A stretch of DNA of 64,000 bases, taken from the NCBI GenBank assembly GCA_016125275.1, contig WGMB01000009.1, forward strand, positions 62,001 to 126,000, in the 5' to 3' direction. A program made the translations under genes and the position numbers. Source of the stretch: Acidobacteriota bacterium. GTDB lineage: Bacteria > Acidobacteriota > Terriglobia > Bryobacterales > UBA6623. This document shows positions 8,363-18,100 of this stretch, one piece after another. Below the pieces are notes generated by a model. That model was not told the DNA's origin and ran no database searches. It saw only the letters and a program-made list of their open reading frames with translations. How positions within the stretch are numbered: position 1 is the first letter of the stretch; each line of letters begins with the position of its first letter.

Positions 8363-9952
8363 ATGAATCGCCCCTCTTCCTGGAAGCCCGCCGCTGTCTG
8401 CGCGGCGCTGCTCGCCCTGCTCGCCGCTTGCGGCTCCTCCAGCTCCGAGTCGGGCCTCCAAAGCATCCCGCTGGCCGAGCTGCACGACCGCATCGAGGGC
8501 GGCTGGGCCGGGCAGATGATTGGCGTGAGCTATGGCCTGCCCACCGAGTTCAAGTTCAACAACCAGATCATTCCCGAGGCCGACGTGCCCGTCTGGACGC
8601 CTGACCGAGTCGCCGAAGCGCTCGACAACGACGACCTCTACGTCGACATGACCTTCGCCGCCGTGCTCGACGAAAAAGGTCTCGACGCCACCACCGAAGA
8701 CTTCGGCGCGATGTTCAAAGAGGCCGACTACCGCTTGTGGCACGCCAACCTGGCCGCCCGGCGCGCGCTGCGGCGCGGCGTCCCCGCCACGCTCACCGGC
8801 ACGCCCAAGTACAACGCCCACGCCAACGACATCGACTTCCAAATCGAGGCCGACTTCATTGGTCTGATGGCCCCGGGCCTGCCGCAGGCCGCCAACGACA
8901 TCTGCTGGCGCGCCGGCCGCGTGATGAACTACGGTGACGGCATCTACGGCGGCATGTTCGTCTCCGGCATGTACGCCGCGGCCTTTTTCGAGTCCGACCC
9001 CGAAAAGGTCGTGCGCGCCGGCCTGGCGTCGATCCCGGCCGAGAGCCCCTACGCCCAGGTCATCGCCGACACGATCGCCTGGTCCAAGGAAAGCCCCGAT
9101 GACTGGATGAAGGTCTGGCAACGCCTCGAAGACAAGTGGAACGGCCGCGAGGCCTGCCCCAAGGGCGCCGTGGAGCCCTTCAACATCGACGCCAAGCTCA
9201 ACGGCGCCTACATCGCCCTGGGCCTGCTCTACGGCCGGGGAGATTTTGAGAAGACCATGGTCGTCGCCATGCGCGCCGGGCAGGATTCGGACTGCAATCC
9301 GGCCAGCGCCGGCGGCATCCTTGGCGTGATGCTCGGCTACCAGGCGATTCCGGAGAAGTGGAAGAGCGGCATCCCGCCGCGCAGCGACGAGAAGTTCAGC
9401 TACACCAACTTCACCTTCAAGACCATCGTCGAGAGCACCCAGAAGCGCGCCATCGCGCTCGTGGAACGCAACGGCGGACGCCTCGAAGGCGACCGCCTGC
9501 TGATCCGGAAGCAGGAGCCCCAGGCGCCCAAGCTCGAAGTGTGGGACGACTACGGTTCGCCCGTCGAACAGATCTCCGTTGAAAAGTCGGCCTGGAAGTT
9601 CCAGGGCGACTGGCAGCCGACCGAGGCCAAGCAGCGCGAAAACGTCTACATCGGCCGCAAGTCCGGAACCAAGGGCGCCGAGGCGGAAGTCTCCTTCCAA
9701 GGGACCGGCGCGATCGTCTCCGGCCCGCTGATGGCCAAGGGCGGCATGGCCGACATCTACCTCGACGGCGAGCCGGCCGGGTCGACCGACGTCTACTCCG
9801 ACGCCGACAACTACCGTCACAGCGAGTCCGTGTGGCACGTCTTCGGTCTGCCCGATGGCGAGCACACCATCCGCCTCGTCGTCCGCGGAGAAGCGCCTCC
9901 GCATGGCCAGGGAACCGACGTCACGCTCGAGAATCTGATCGTTTTCCGGTAG
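8363..9952 (+). CDS. ADP-ribosylglycohydrolase-family lipoprotein
   Basis: 529 residues. A lipoprotein signal ends at Cys23 (LLAACGSS), so the enzyme sits on the outside of a membrane. The body (about 35-340) is an ADP-ribosylglycohydrolase fold: IEGGWAGQMIGVSYG at the start, an acidic DDLYVDMTF block and the metal-binding GQDSDCNPASAGGILG block before AIPEKW. The family cleaves N- or O-glycosidic bonds of ADP-ribose-type substrates, and some members act on ribosides. About 160 residues at the C-terminus look like an added beta-sandwich. Ribokinase and a permease follow in the same direction at 7 and 6 bases, which supports release, uptake and phosphorylation of ribose or a riboside. The exact substrate is unknown. 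Confidence 0.82.
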   Translation: MNRPSSWKPAAVCAALLALLAACGSSSSESGLQSIPLAELHDRIEGGWAGQMIGVSYGLPTEFKFNNQIIPEADVPVWTPDRVAEALDNDDLYVDMTFAAVLDEKGLDATTEDFGAMFKEADYRLWHANLAARRALRRGVPATLTGTPKYNAHANDIDFQIEADFIGLMAPGLPQAANDICWRAGRVMNYGDGIYGGMFVSGMYAAAFFESDPEKVVRAGLASIPAESPYAQVIADTIAWSKESPDDWMKVWQRLEDKWNGREACPKGAVEPFNIDAKLNGAYIALGLLYGRGDFEKTMVVAMRAGQDSDCNPASAGGILGVMLGYQAIPEKWKSGIPPRSDEKFSYTNFTFKTIVESTQKRAIALVERNGGRLEGDRLLIRKQEPQAPKLEVWDDYGSPVEQISVEKSAWKFQGDWQPTEAKQRENVYIGRKSGTKGAEAEVSFQGTGAIVSGPLMAKGGMADIYLDGEPAGSTDVYSDADNYRHSESVWHVFGLPDGEHTIRLVVRGEAPPHGQGTDVTLENLIVFR

Positions 9953-9959
9953 AAGCCTC

Positions 9960-10901
9960 GTGAAGCCTACGCCCGTCCTCGTCTTCGGCAGCCTCAACGC
10001 CGACCTCGTCATCCGCGCCGATCGCCTGCCCCGCGCCGGCGAAACCCTGCAAGGCGGCGACTTGGCCGTTTACCCCGGCGGCAAGGGCGCCAACCAGGCC
10101 TGCGCCGCCGCTCGGCTCGGCGCCGACGTCCGCATGTTCGGCGCCGTGGGCCGCGACGTCTTCGGCGACCTCCTGCTCGAGAGCCTGCGCGGCTACGGCG
10201 CCGACGCCTCGGGCGTCCGCCGCCTGGAGCGCTCCACCGGCAGCGCCTCCATCACCGTCCTGCCCAACGGTGACAACGCCATCCTGCTGGCACCCGGCGC
10301 CAATGGAGCCGTCGACGCATCCTGGGTCGACGCCATGGGCCCCTCGTTGGGCGACAAGCCGATCGTGCTGTGCCAGCTCGAAGTGCCTTTGCCGGCGGTC
10401 GAGGCCTTGCTGGTCGCCGCCGACGCCAAAGGCGCCCGCGTGATTCTGGACCCCGCCCCGGCCTACCCGCTCAGCCCCGAGCTGCTCGTCCGGGCCTCCA
10501 TCGTCACGCCCAACCAAACCGAGGCCGCGCTGCTGATCGGCCGCCCGGAAGCGCCCCCCGCAACCTATGAGGACGCCCGCGAAGTCTGCCGCCTGCTGCA
10601 CGAGCGCGGCGTCCGCACCGCCATCGTCAAGATGGGCGAGCAGGGCTGCCTGGTCTCCGACGGCGGCGAACCCTTCGTGGCGCCGGCGCACCGCGTGAAG
10701 GCCGTCGACACCACCGCCGCCGGCGACACCTTCAACGGCGCCCTGGCGGCCGCCCTGGCCGAAGGTCTCGACCTGCGGGCCGCCGTGGCCTTCGGCAATG
10801 CTGCCGCCGCTATCTCCGTCACGCGCCCCGGCGCCCAATCCTCCGCTCCCGAACGGGCCGAGGTCGAGCGGTTGTTGCAGCAAGCAGCCCAGGAGCGCTG
10901 A
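9960..10901 (+). CDS. rbsK: Ribokinase (PfkB family)
   Basis: 313 residues, usual ribokinase length. Phosphorylates D-ribose, or a related pentose/riboside, at O5 with ATP. Seen: the N-terminal GSLNADLVIRADRLP signature, the substrate-binding glycines in YPGGKGANQACAAARLGAD, and the C-terminal DTTAAGDTFNGALAAALAEG block, where Asp256 is the catalytic base next to the anion hole. GTG start, 7 bases after the preceding stop and 6 before the permease, so the three form an operon. Cytoplasmic. It may act on ribose set free by the neighbouring glycohydrolase. Confidence 0.93.
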   Translation: MKPTPVLVFGSLNADLVIRADRLPRAGETLQGGDLAVYPGGKGANQACAAARLGADVRMFGAVGRDVFGDLLLESLRGYGADASGVRRLERSTGSASITVLPNGDNAILLAPGANGAVDASWVDAMGPSLGDKPIVLCQLEVPLPAVEALLVAADAKGARVILDPAPAYPLSPELLVRASIVTPNQTEAALLIGRPEAPPATYEDAREVCRLLHERGVRTAIVKMGEQGCLVSDGGEPFVAPAHRVKAVDTTAAGDTFNGALAAALAEGLDLRAAVAFGNAAAAISVTRPGAQSSAPERAEVERLLQQAAQER

Positions 10902-10907
10902 GAAGCC

Positions 10908-11900
10908 ATGTACGTCGTCACCGCGGCCCCGGTCGCCATTCTCCTCTGCGTCGTCACGATGCTCGGCTGGGGCTCCTGGGCCAACACCCAAAAACTCGCC
11001 GGCCGGGAGCACTGGCGCTTCGAGCTCTACTATTGGGACTACGCGCTCGGCGTGTTGCTGTGCGCCGTCCTTTTCGGCCTCACGCTCGGCTCCAGGGGCC
11101 CGGTCGGGCCGGGGCTGTTCGAGAACCTGTCCCAGGGCGCCGGCGGCTCGATGGGCTACGCCCTGGCCAGCGGCGCGCTGTTCAACCTGTCGAACATCCT
11201 GCTGGTGGTCGCCATCGACCGCGCCGGCATGGCCGTGGCGTTCCCTGTGGGCGTGGGCTTGGCGTTGGTCATCGGCACCATCGGCAGCTACGTGGACACG
11301 CCCAAGGGCAACGCACTGCTGCTGTTCGCCGGAGTGGCGCTGATCCTGACCGCGATGGCGGTCTCCTCGCTGGCCCACCGGCGGCTGCCGCGCAGCAGCC
11401 AGGCCGGCCGCCACGGGACGTTGTTCGCCGTCCTGGCCGGCTGCCTGATGGGCTTCTTCTATCCCCAACTCGCCCGCTCGATCTCGCCCGAATTCGTCAC
11501 CCAGCCCATCGCGCCCGGCATGCTCACGCCCTACGCCGCGCTGCTGCTGTTCGGCGTGGGGCTGGTCGCCAGCAACGTCGTCATCAACACGGTCTTCCTG
11601 CGGGTGGGCGGGCTGAGCTACGCCGACTACTTTCGCGGCTCGGCGCGGGTGCACGCGACCGGGCTGGCCGGCGGCGCCATCTGGATGATCGCGCTGGAGC
11701 TCAACATCATCGCCTCAGGTGTGGCCGGGCCGGCCGTCTCCTACGCCCTGGGCCAGGGCGCGGCCCTGGTGGCGTCGCTCTGGGGCATCTTCATCTGGAA
11801 GGAGTTCCGCGCGGCGCCCGCCGGAACCGGCAAGCTGCTGGCGCTGATGATCCTGGGCTACCTGGCCGGCATCGTCGCCATCGGCGCCGCCACGCTGTAA
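10908..11900 (+). CDS. GRP/DMT-type sugar or nucleoside permease
   Basis: 330 residues with about ten hydrophobic segments, the pattern of the drug/metabolite superfamily and the related glucose/ribose (GRP, RhaT-like) porters. It begins with VAILLCVVTMLGWGSWANTQ, a glycine/tryptophan-rich first helix typical of this group. As the third gene of the glycohydrolase-ribokinase operon it most plausibly imports the ribose, pentose or nucleoside product. The link is from position; the family alone does not fix the substrate. It ends 15 bases from the convergent next gene. Confidence 0.78.
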   Translation: MYVVTAAPVAILLCVVTMLGWGSWANTQKLAGREHWRFELYYWDYALGVLLCAVLFGLTLGSRGPVGPGLFENLSQGAGGSMGYALASGALFNLSNILLVVAIDRAGMAVAFPVGVGLALVIGTIGSYVDTPKGNALLLFAGVALILTAMAVSSLAHRRLPRSSQAGRHGTLFAVLAGCLMGFFYPQLARSISPEFVTQPIAPGMLTPYAALLLFGVGLVASNVVINTVFLRVGGLSYADYFRGSARVHATGLAGGAIWMIALELNIIASGVAGPAVSYALGQGAALVASLWGIFIWKEFRAAPAGTGKLLALMILGYLAGIVAIGAATL

Positions 11901-11915
11901 ATCTCCTGTCCGTCC

Positions 11916-14900
11916 CTAGTTCGCCTTCGCCGTGATCCACATCGGGCTCACCCATACGATCTCGCCGTCCACCTGCTCGCCGCGCACATAGTAATAGGAG
12001 GTCTTGCCCGGCGTTACGTTCTGGTCCGTCCAGGTGAAGTCCACCTCGCGCTTGCCCGGCTGGACGGAGTAGACGTAGGCCCCGTCCTTGATGATGTGCA
12101 CCTTCGCCAGCTCCGCCGTGCCGACCAGCTTCACCTCCAGCCGCGGCGGGGCGTCGAGGCTGAACTCCTCGCCCATGAAGTGCCCGGCGCAGCGGAAGTC
12201 CGCCAGGATGTTGTCTGTCGCCGCATAGACTCTGCGCTTCTTGACGGCTTCGATCAGCGCCTCGCGCGTCGGCTCGGTCACCCAGATCACCCCATAGGAC
12301 ATGTGCGTCGAGATGTGGTCGCTGGAGGCCTCGAAGGCCAGCTTATAGCCCTTGTCCAAGGCGTTGGAGACGAAGCCGCGCGGGCGCCAGCCGCCGATCG
12401 AGTCCTCGCTGTCGTTCGAGCGCGGCGCGTCCGGCATCTCGTAGTTCTGGCGATCGCCCTGGTAGATCTCCACGAACGGCTCCACCACCGGGTCGTTGTC
12501 GCGCCAGTCGGTGCCCATGTTCGTGCCGGAGGTGTGCGAGGCCGTCACGCCGCCGAACTGCCGCAGGTACTCGTAGAACATCTGCGTGTCCGGCGCGGGG
12601 TTATCAGGCGAATCGTCGTCCGTCTTGGGTAGCCGCGGCAAGGGCCGTATGCCTCGCTGCGCGAACAGAACGTTGCGGTGCCCCTCCGGGTACCGCACGC
12701 TGCGCTCGTAGCTGAACAAGGGCACGAACTTGCCGGCCAAATGGTAGGCGTCGGTCATCTTCTGCGCCCACCACCAGGTGTACTCGCGGCCGTTGCCGTT
12801 GTCGTGATCACAGCAGCCGGCCCAGTCCATCGACGAGGCGTCCACCAGATAGCGCCAGGAGTCAATGATGTCCCCGTCGTTGCCGCCGTCGCTGCTGATC
12901 GAAGAGTGCCGGTGGAACTCCCCGCGCATCGGACGCAGGCTCTGGCCCTCCGCCTCGGCCCGGTACTCGCGCATGCGCCGAATCTGCGACGCCTCTCCGG
13001 CGGCGTCCGGAGACGCCTCGGCGACCGCCGCCGCCGGAACCTCCTTCAACCGCGAAGCGCCCGTCCCCGAGCCCAGCCCGACCTCGTAAGCCATCAGGTC
13101 GTAGTTGAAGTCCCGCTTCGGCCCCCGGTTCCGCCCGCTCTGCGTGAAGCGGGCATCGGTCGGGCCGACCATCAGCAGATGGCCCGCTCCCGTCGACGCC
13201 AGCGCCGGGCGCTGATCCAAAATGCCGTCCGAGCGTCCCACGAAGATCGGCCCCTGCCAGCGCTCGCCGTCAAACCGCGCCAAGTGCTCGAACCAAGCCG
13301 TCCCGAGCGGTCCCCAGACCCGTCCCGCCGAGCTCCTGTAGGCCAGAAAGACGTTCCCCGAGGCGTCCGTCGCCAGCCGCGGATAGCCCTCCTTGGCCTC
13401 CGCCGAGGCCGGGTACGGCGTGGCGCTCGGCCGCCTGTCGGCGACCAGGTTCGGGTCGGGCTGCGGCGGCGCGGAAGCGTCCACGCGCCCGGGGCCGCGG
13501 TTCACCGGGTTGGACGGCGGCATCGTCTCGAGCACCCGACCAAAGTCGTCCTCGGTCTCCAAAACGCGGTCGCCGGAGAACGCCTTCACCCGCACCCAAG
13601 TGTTCTGGTAGAGCCCCACGCCGGTCGTCTCGTAGGCCCCGAAATCCTTGCCCCAGGACTTGTACGACTCCTCCCAAGCCGCCCACAGCCGGCCGCCGGC
13701 GTCGTAGGCCAGGCTCGAGCGCGCCTCGAAGTCCAGCGTGGCGGCCACGGCCTGCGGGGCCTGCATCTCGACGGACGCTCCGCGGGCCTTCATGCGCCGT
13801 AGGTAGACGTCGTAGTCGCCCTTGTCGTAGGTGTCCCACGAGACAGCCACCTCGCCGCCCGGTCCGGCCGCAATCGCCGGAGCCCAGTCGTTCGCCGCCG
13901 CGGTCGACACCCGCTGCTCGGGCCCAAAGCGCTTGCCGTCTTGCCGCGCGGCCAAGGCGTCAAAACCGTCGCGGTAGCCTTGCCAGGCGATCCACACGGC
14001 CCCGTCCGAAGCCGTCGTCGCCACCGGCGCCAAGTCCGGGCCCGCCGCCTCGGTCACGCGCTGGATGGCCGACCACGAGCCGCCCGCCCGCACGCGGGCG
14101 TAGATGTCGAAGTTCCCCTTGACCTGCGCCGACCACACGACCCACACCCGCCCCTCGCCGTCGACCGCCACAGCCGTCTTGTAGATGTCCTGGCCCTTCT
14201 CGGATACCGGCTGCGGCTCGCCCCAGGAGCGCTCCGCGATGGAGTACTCCCGCAGCAGGGCCTGATCGCCGCCGGCGGGCCGCCGCAGCGACTCGAACGA
14301 CTCCGGCTTGCTCTTGAGCTGGCGCGGCCAGTCCTGCGAACGGTCCCCGTGCGTAAACTCCACGTAGGCCAAGTAGCCCTTGCCGCCGCTCACCGCCAGG
14401 GCCGGGTGATCCTGCTCCTCCTCGGAGCTCGTCAGCGGCGTCACCACGGGAATCTGCTCCACGCTGACCTTGCCGTCCAGGAACAGAGCAGGCTCGCCCG
14501 GAGCCACGTCCGAAGCGCGGAAGGAGAAGTCCCCCTGGGGCGTCTTCACGCGAAACGTCGCCGCGGCGTCCGTCAGCTCGGCCGTCACATACAAGCCGTT
14601 CTCGAGCGCCCCTTGGCGGCGGCCGACGTTGGCCCCGCGCGTGAGTTGCACGCGCCGCGTTGCCAGCTTCCACTCCGCGCCGCGAACACGGTCGTCCTCC
14701 GCCTCGCGCCACCCGCTCGTTTCGATCACACGGGCGCCGGAAGCCTCCAACGAGCCATCCCAGGCCGCCGGGCGAGTCTCGCCCACACCGAACAGGATGC
14801 AGTACTCGACGATGCCGGTCCCTTGCGAAGCGGCCTGCGGATGTGGTCGGGCCTTGGCCCGCCGCCCTCCTCCAAGAAAGGAGCTGACGCCGAACACCGC

Positions 14901-14945
14901 CAGCAAGACGACGACGGCAACCATCCAACCGGCCCGACTGCGCAT
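11916..14945 (-). CDS. Exported beta-propeller protein with C-terminal PHP/DUF3604-like hydrolase domain
   Basis: 1009 residues. A membrane-anchor or signal segment near the N-terminus (GWMVAVVVLLAVFGVSSFLGG) is followed by a large beta-propeller (about 150-620) with repeated WVVWSAQ/IYARV and WIAWQGYRDG-like blades, as in sialidase or WD-type repeats. The last 330 residues resemble PHP-type metal-dependent hydrolases (DUF3604): FHRHSSISSDGG, GCCDHDNGN and a later SSDHISTHMSYG carry histidines and aspartates able to bind metals. The start is ATG 14945 because a perfect AAGGAGG lies just upstream. Substrate unknown; it faces outside the cytoplasm. A large signalling or polymer-degrading enzyme is possible. 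Confidence 0.75.
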   Translation of the reverse strand: MRSRAGWMVAVVVLLAVFGVSSFLGGGRRAKARPHPQAASQGTGIVEYCILFGVGETRPAAWDGSLEASGARVIETSGWREAEDDRVRGAEWKLATRRVQLTRGANVGRRQGALENGLYVTAELTDAAATFRVKTPQGDFSFRASDVAPGEPALFLDGKVSVEQIPVVTPLTSSEEEQDHPALAVSGGKGYLAYVEFTHGDRSQDWPRQLKSKPESFESLRRPAGGDQALLREYSIAERSWGEPQPVSEKGQDIYKTAVAVDGEGRVWVVWSAQVKGNFDIYARVRAGGSWSAIQRVTEAAGPDLAPVATTASDGAVWIAWQGYRDGFDALAARQDGKRFGPEQRVSTAAANDWAPAIAAGPGGEVAVSWDTYDKGDYDVYLRRMKARGASVEMQAPQAVAATLDFEARSSLAYDAGGRLWAAWEESYKSWGKDFGAYETTGVGLYQNTWVRVKAFSGDRVLETEDDFGRVLETMPPSNPVNRGPGRVDASAPPQPDPNLVADRRPSATPYPASAEAKEGYPRLATDASGNVFLAYRSSAGRVWGPLGTAWFEHLARFDGERWQGPIFVGRSDGILDQRPALASTGAGHLLMVGPTDARFTQSGRNRGPKRDFNYDLMAYEVGLGSGTGASRLKEVPAAAVAEASPDAAGEASQIRRMREYRAEAEGQSLRPMRGEFHRHSSISSDGGNDGDIIDSWRYLVDASSMDWAGCCDHDNGNGREYTWWWAQKMTDAYHLAGKFVPLFSYERSVRYPEGHRNVLFAQRGIRPLPRLPKTDDDSPDNPAPDTQMFYEYLRQFGGVTASHTSGTNMGTDWRDNDPVVEPFVEIYQGDRQNYEMPDAPRSNDSEDSIGGWRPRGFVSNALDKGYKLAFEASSDHISTHMSYGVIWVTEPTREALIEAVKKRRVYAATDNILADFRCAGHFMGEEFSLDAPPRLEVKLVGTAELAKVHIIKDGAYVYSVQPGKREVDFTWTDQNVTPGKTSYYYVRGEQVDGEIVWVSPMWITAKAN

Positions 14946-15065
14946 GAGAGCCTCCTTGGCCGAATCGCCACGCGGCCATCCGGCGCACACAGCATAGTCC
15001 AGCTCTCCCCCGGACACAACGCCGGCGCCGAGCCGGTCCGGGCGAAATCGCTCCCGCCGCCCGGC

Positions 15066-15094
15066 GAGCGCAGGCCCTTGGCGGGCCTGCGCTC
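15066..15094 (-). terminator. 12-bp perfect hairpin downstream of the M36 protease gene
   Basis: GAGCGCAGGCCC (15066-15077) pairs perfectly with GGGCCTGCGCTC (15083-15094) over a 5-base loop. It sits 10 bases after the stop of the leftward protease gene and has no T-run, so it is either a rho-assisted terminator/mRNA stabiliser or one copy of a dispersed repeat hairpin. Confidence 0.5.
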
Positions 15095-15104
15095 CCACCG
15101 GTCG

Positions 15105-18100
15105 CTACTGCATCACCGCCAACGGCCGGGCCGTCGTCGACTCTTCACCGAAGTGAATCTCGAGCGGCAGCCGGTCCCCCGCCGGCAACGGGTCCGGCAT
15201 CTGGAAGTTCACCTGGATCAGCCCCACGAATCCCGGCGTAGCCCCCGAGAAGAGCGTTTCCGCCGCGGAACCGCCCACCATCACCTCCGCCGGGTCCGCC
15301 GTCAGCGACAGCGGATCGGCCGCCGCCGCCTCCCCGTCGGCCGGCTGCGGGTTCAGCGCCGCTCCGTTGAGAAACGCCACCAGGATCTCCCCCGCCTTGG
15401 CCGGATTGTCCGGCGTCACCACCGAACCGTCCGCGTGGATCACCACCGGCGCCAGCGCCCCATCCGAGTACGGGAAGGTAAAGGTCTCCGGGACCTGCGG
15501 CAGCGCGGCGGAGATCATCCGGTTGGACACCTCTTCATCCGTCGCCACCACCACATCGACCAGGCCAATCCCGGCCTCCGTCGGAATCTGGAAGTTGATC
15601 TGCGTCGGCGAGACGAAGAACAAGCCCGCCTTCACGCCCTCCACATACACCGTCACGCCGCCCAGATTCGTGGGCAGCGGCAGGCTCGACGCCGACAGAG
15701 TCTCCTCGGTGAAGCCTTCGCCGAACAGCGTGCCGATGCCGCCCGAAGGCATGATGGGGCCGAAAGCCGCCGCATCGGTCACCCCGCTCAGCTTGGTCGT
15801 CGACTGCATGGGCGACAGCGACACCACCACGTCGCGATAATCCCGGAAGCCTTTGACGGTGAGGAACCAGTCGCCGGCCGCCGGCATGGCCACCTCGAGC
15901 TTGTCAAAGTTCCCCAGCACCGAGGTGCGCACGTCGTTGTCGCAGAGATGCAGCCCAAAGACCGTCTCGCAGACCGGCAATCGCCCCTTCGCCAGCAGCA
16001 GGTCGGCGTCCCCGGTTCCCCCGCGCGCGGCGATGCGCAGGTGCGGCGTTCCGGCCGGAATGGTGATCTTGTAGAAGACCTCGCTCGAGCGCGCGCCGGT
16101 AAGCGGCGGAAGCTGCGAATCCAGCGCGGCGTCGTTGATCTTCGGGTAGTCCACAATCAGGTTGACGTTGGAGTAGGCCGATCCGCCATCGACCCGAAAG
16201 CCCCAGATGGCTGGATAAGGCGGATTAGGAACCGTCACCGTCTCCGACGATCCCGGCTGTGCGCCGGAGAGAGGGAAGCCGACCGGGGGAATCACAATCA
16301 TGTTGGGATCGCCCTGTCCGCCCCGCATCGTCGCCTGGAGGGCCGCCTTTTGCCCGTCCACGATCATCAGACCCACACCGCGGCTGTAGGGCGTCCCGGA
16401 GATGGCCAGCGGTCGTCCCTGCGTCAGAATCGCGTAAGAGAACACCAGCAGCCCGTGCACCGTGCGGGCGCCCTTGCTGTCCGTCGCTTCGATCGACACG
16501 CGCGCCGAGGTAAACGTCCCGCGGTAGCTGAGCCGCCCGGTAGCGGCGTCGAACGTAGCCCCGTTCGGCCCCTCCAGCAACTTCAGCACGACCGGGTCGC
16601 CATCCGGATCCTCGAAGCGCGCAACATACTGGAACGCCTCGCCGGCGATCGCCGGATCGCTCGGCGTTCCAAGGAACCGCGGCGGATGATTCTTGGCCGT
16701 GGTCAAATCGTCCGGCAGATCGGGGGCCGAGTCGAACAGCGTGTAGACCCCGCCGTCGTAGTTGGAACCGCGCGCCGAAACTCCCATGCCTTTCTCCGCG
16801 AACGCCATCCAAATCTTTCCGCGGTTCGCGCCCCGGTTGCGCGCGGCGTCCACGTCCAGCAGCGCGTCGCGCAAATCCAAGAAGTCGGGCGCGCACGGCA
16901 GCATCTTCAGGGCGTTGAGCACTAGGTCGTCCGCTTTCTCCTGGCCCAGGCCCTCTCGAATCTTCCAGAGCACGGCCGAGAGGATCTCACCATCACCGTG
17001 CGCCTCGAAGTAGGGCAAGCCCAAGTCCTCGTACTTACGGGGATTGTTGTCCAAGGCGTTTCGACGGGCTCCTGTTTCCGGACCGCCGCCGTACTCGAAC
17101 AGGATCGGGTCATCGAAAAAGCTGGCCGCGTAATAGTCGGACAAACCCTCTGACATGGCCTCGCCCTGCGGGTCCACGGCCAGGCAACCCACCACGTCCG
17201 GCCCGCCCACCAGCCTCTCCGTCACGCCGTGCGTATACTCGTGCACCACGGAGTCGCCGTCGTAGGAGGTGTCCAGAATCTGGTCGCCCACGATCAGAGC
17301 TCCCATCAGCATGCGACCCGGCGTCCCGTCGGGCGAGGGGATGAAAGCGGCGTTGTTGACCTCGGTCAAGTCCTGCACGCTGATCTTGACCGGATCGCCG
17401 GCCTTGCCGCCGCCCGGCCCGTTCACGAGCTGAAAGGCCCCTTCGCCTTCCTGAAAGCCCATGGCGTAGAAGTAGTCGTGGGCGATGTTGCCGAAATAGA
17501 AAGCGTTGGTCGCCGCCGCCGCAAAGTGCTTCACGTCGAAGGTGTAGCCGTCGCCGGCCGGGTGGTCGAAGAACTGCGAGTCGTCTGAGGCCGCCCGGCC
17601 GTTCACCAAGCCATCGCCGGTCACCGGGTCCGGTTCGCCGTCGGAATTGCCGTCCACGAAGGCGTCAATGTTGTTGCCGCGCGTCAGCGTGCCGCCCTCG
17701 GGCAGCCAACCGGCCGGAAACTCCACCACCTCCCGCGGCTCCGGCGGATGGTTGGTCCAGACCCGCGCCGAGGCCGCGCGCCGCGCCAGCCCCACCCGCC
17801 GCAACAGCCGGCCGTCAGCGGCGTCCACCACCATCTCCCAGCTATTCCTGGGGCCCTCCATGAAGATCCGCCAAGCGTGCCGGCCCTCTCCCGAGGCGGT
17901 CGGGAACACCACGGCCTCGGTCAGCGCGGCATGGAGCCCTTCGGCCTGGGCGGGCCCGGCGGAGTCCAGCACCGTCTGGACAGCCGCGGCGGCGTCCAGC
18001 GTGGGGGCCGGTCCCAGCCGCAAGCCGGGCAGAGCGTCTCCCGTCGTCACCTGGATGACCCGCCCGGAGCCGTCCACTGCCACGCTGATCCGCCCCCCGT

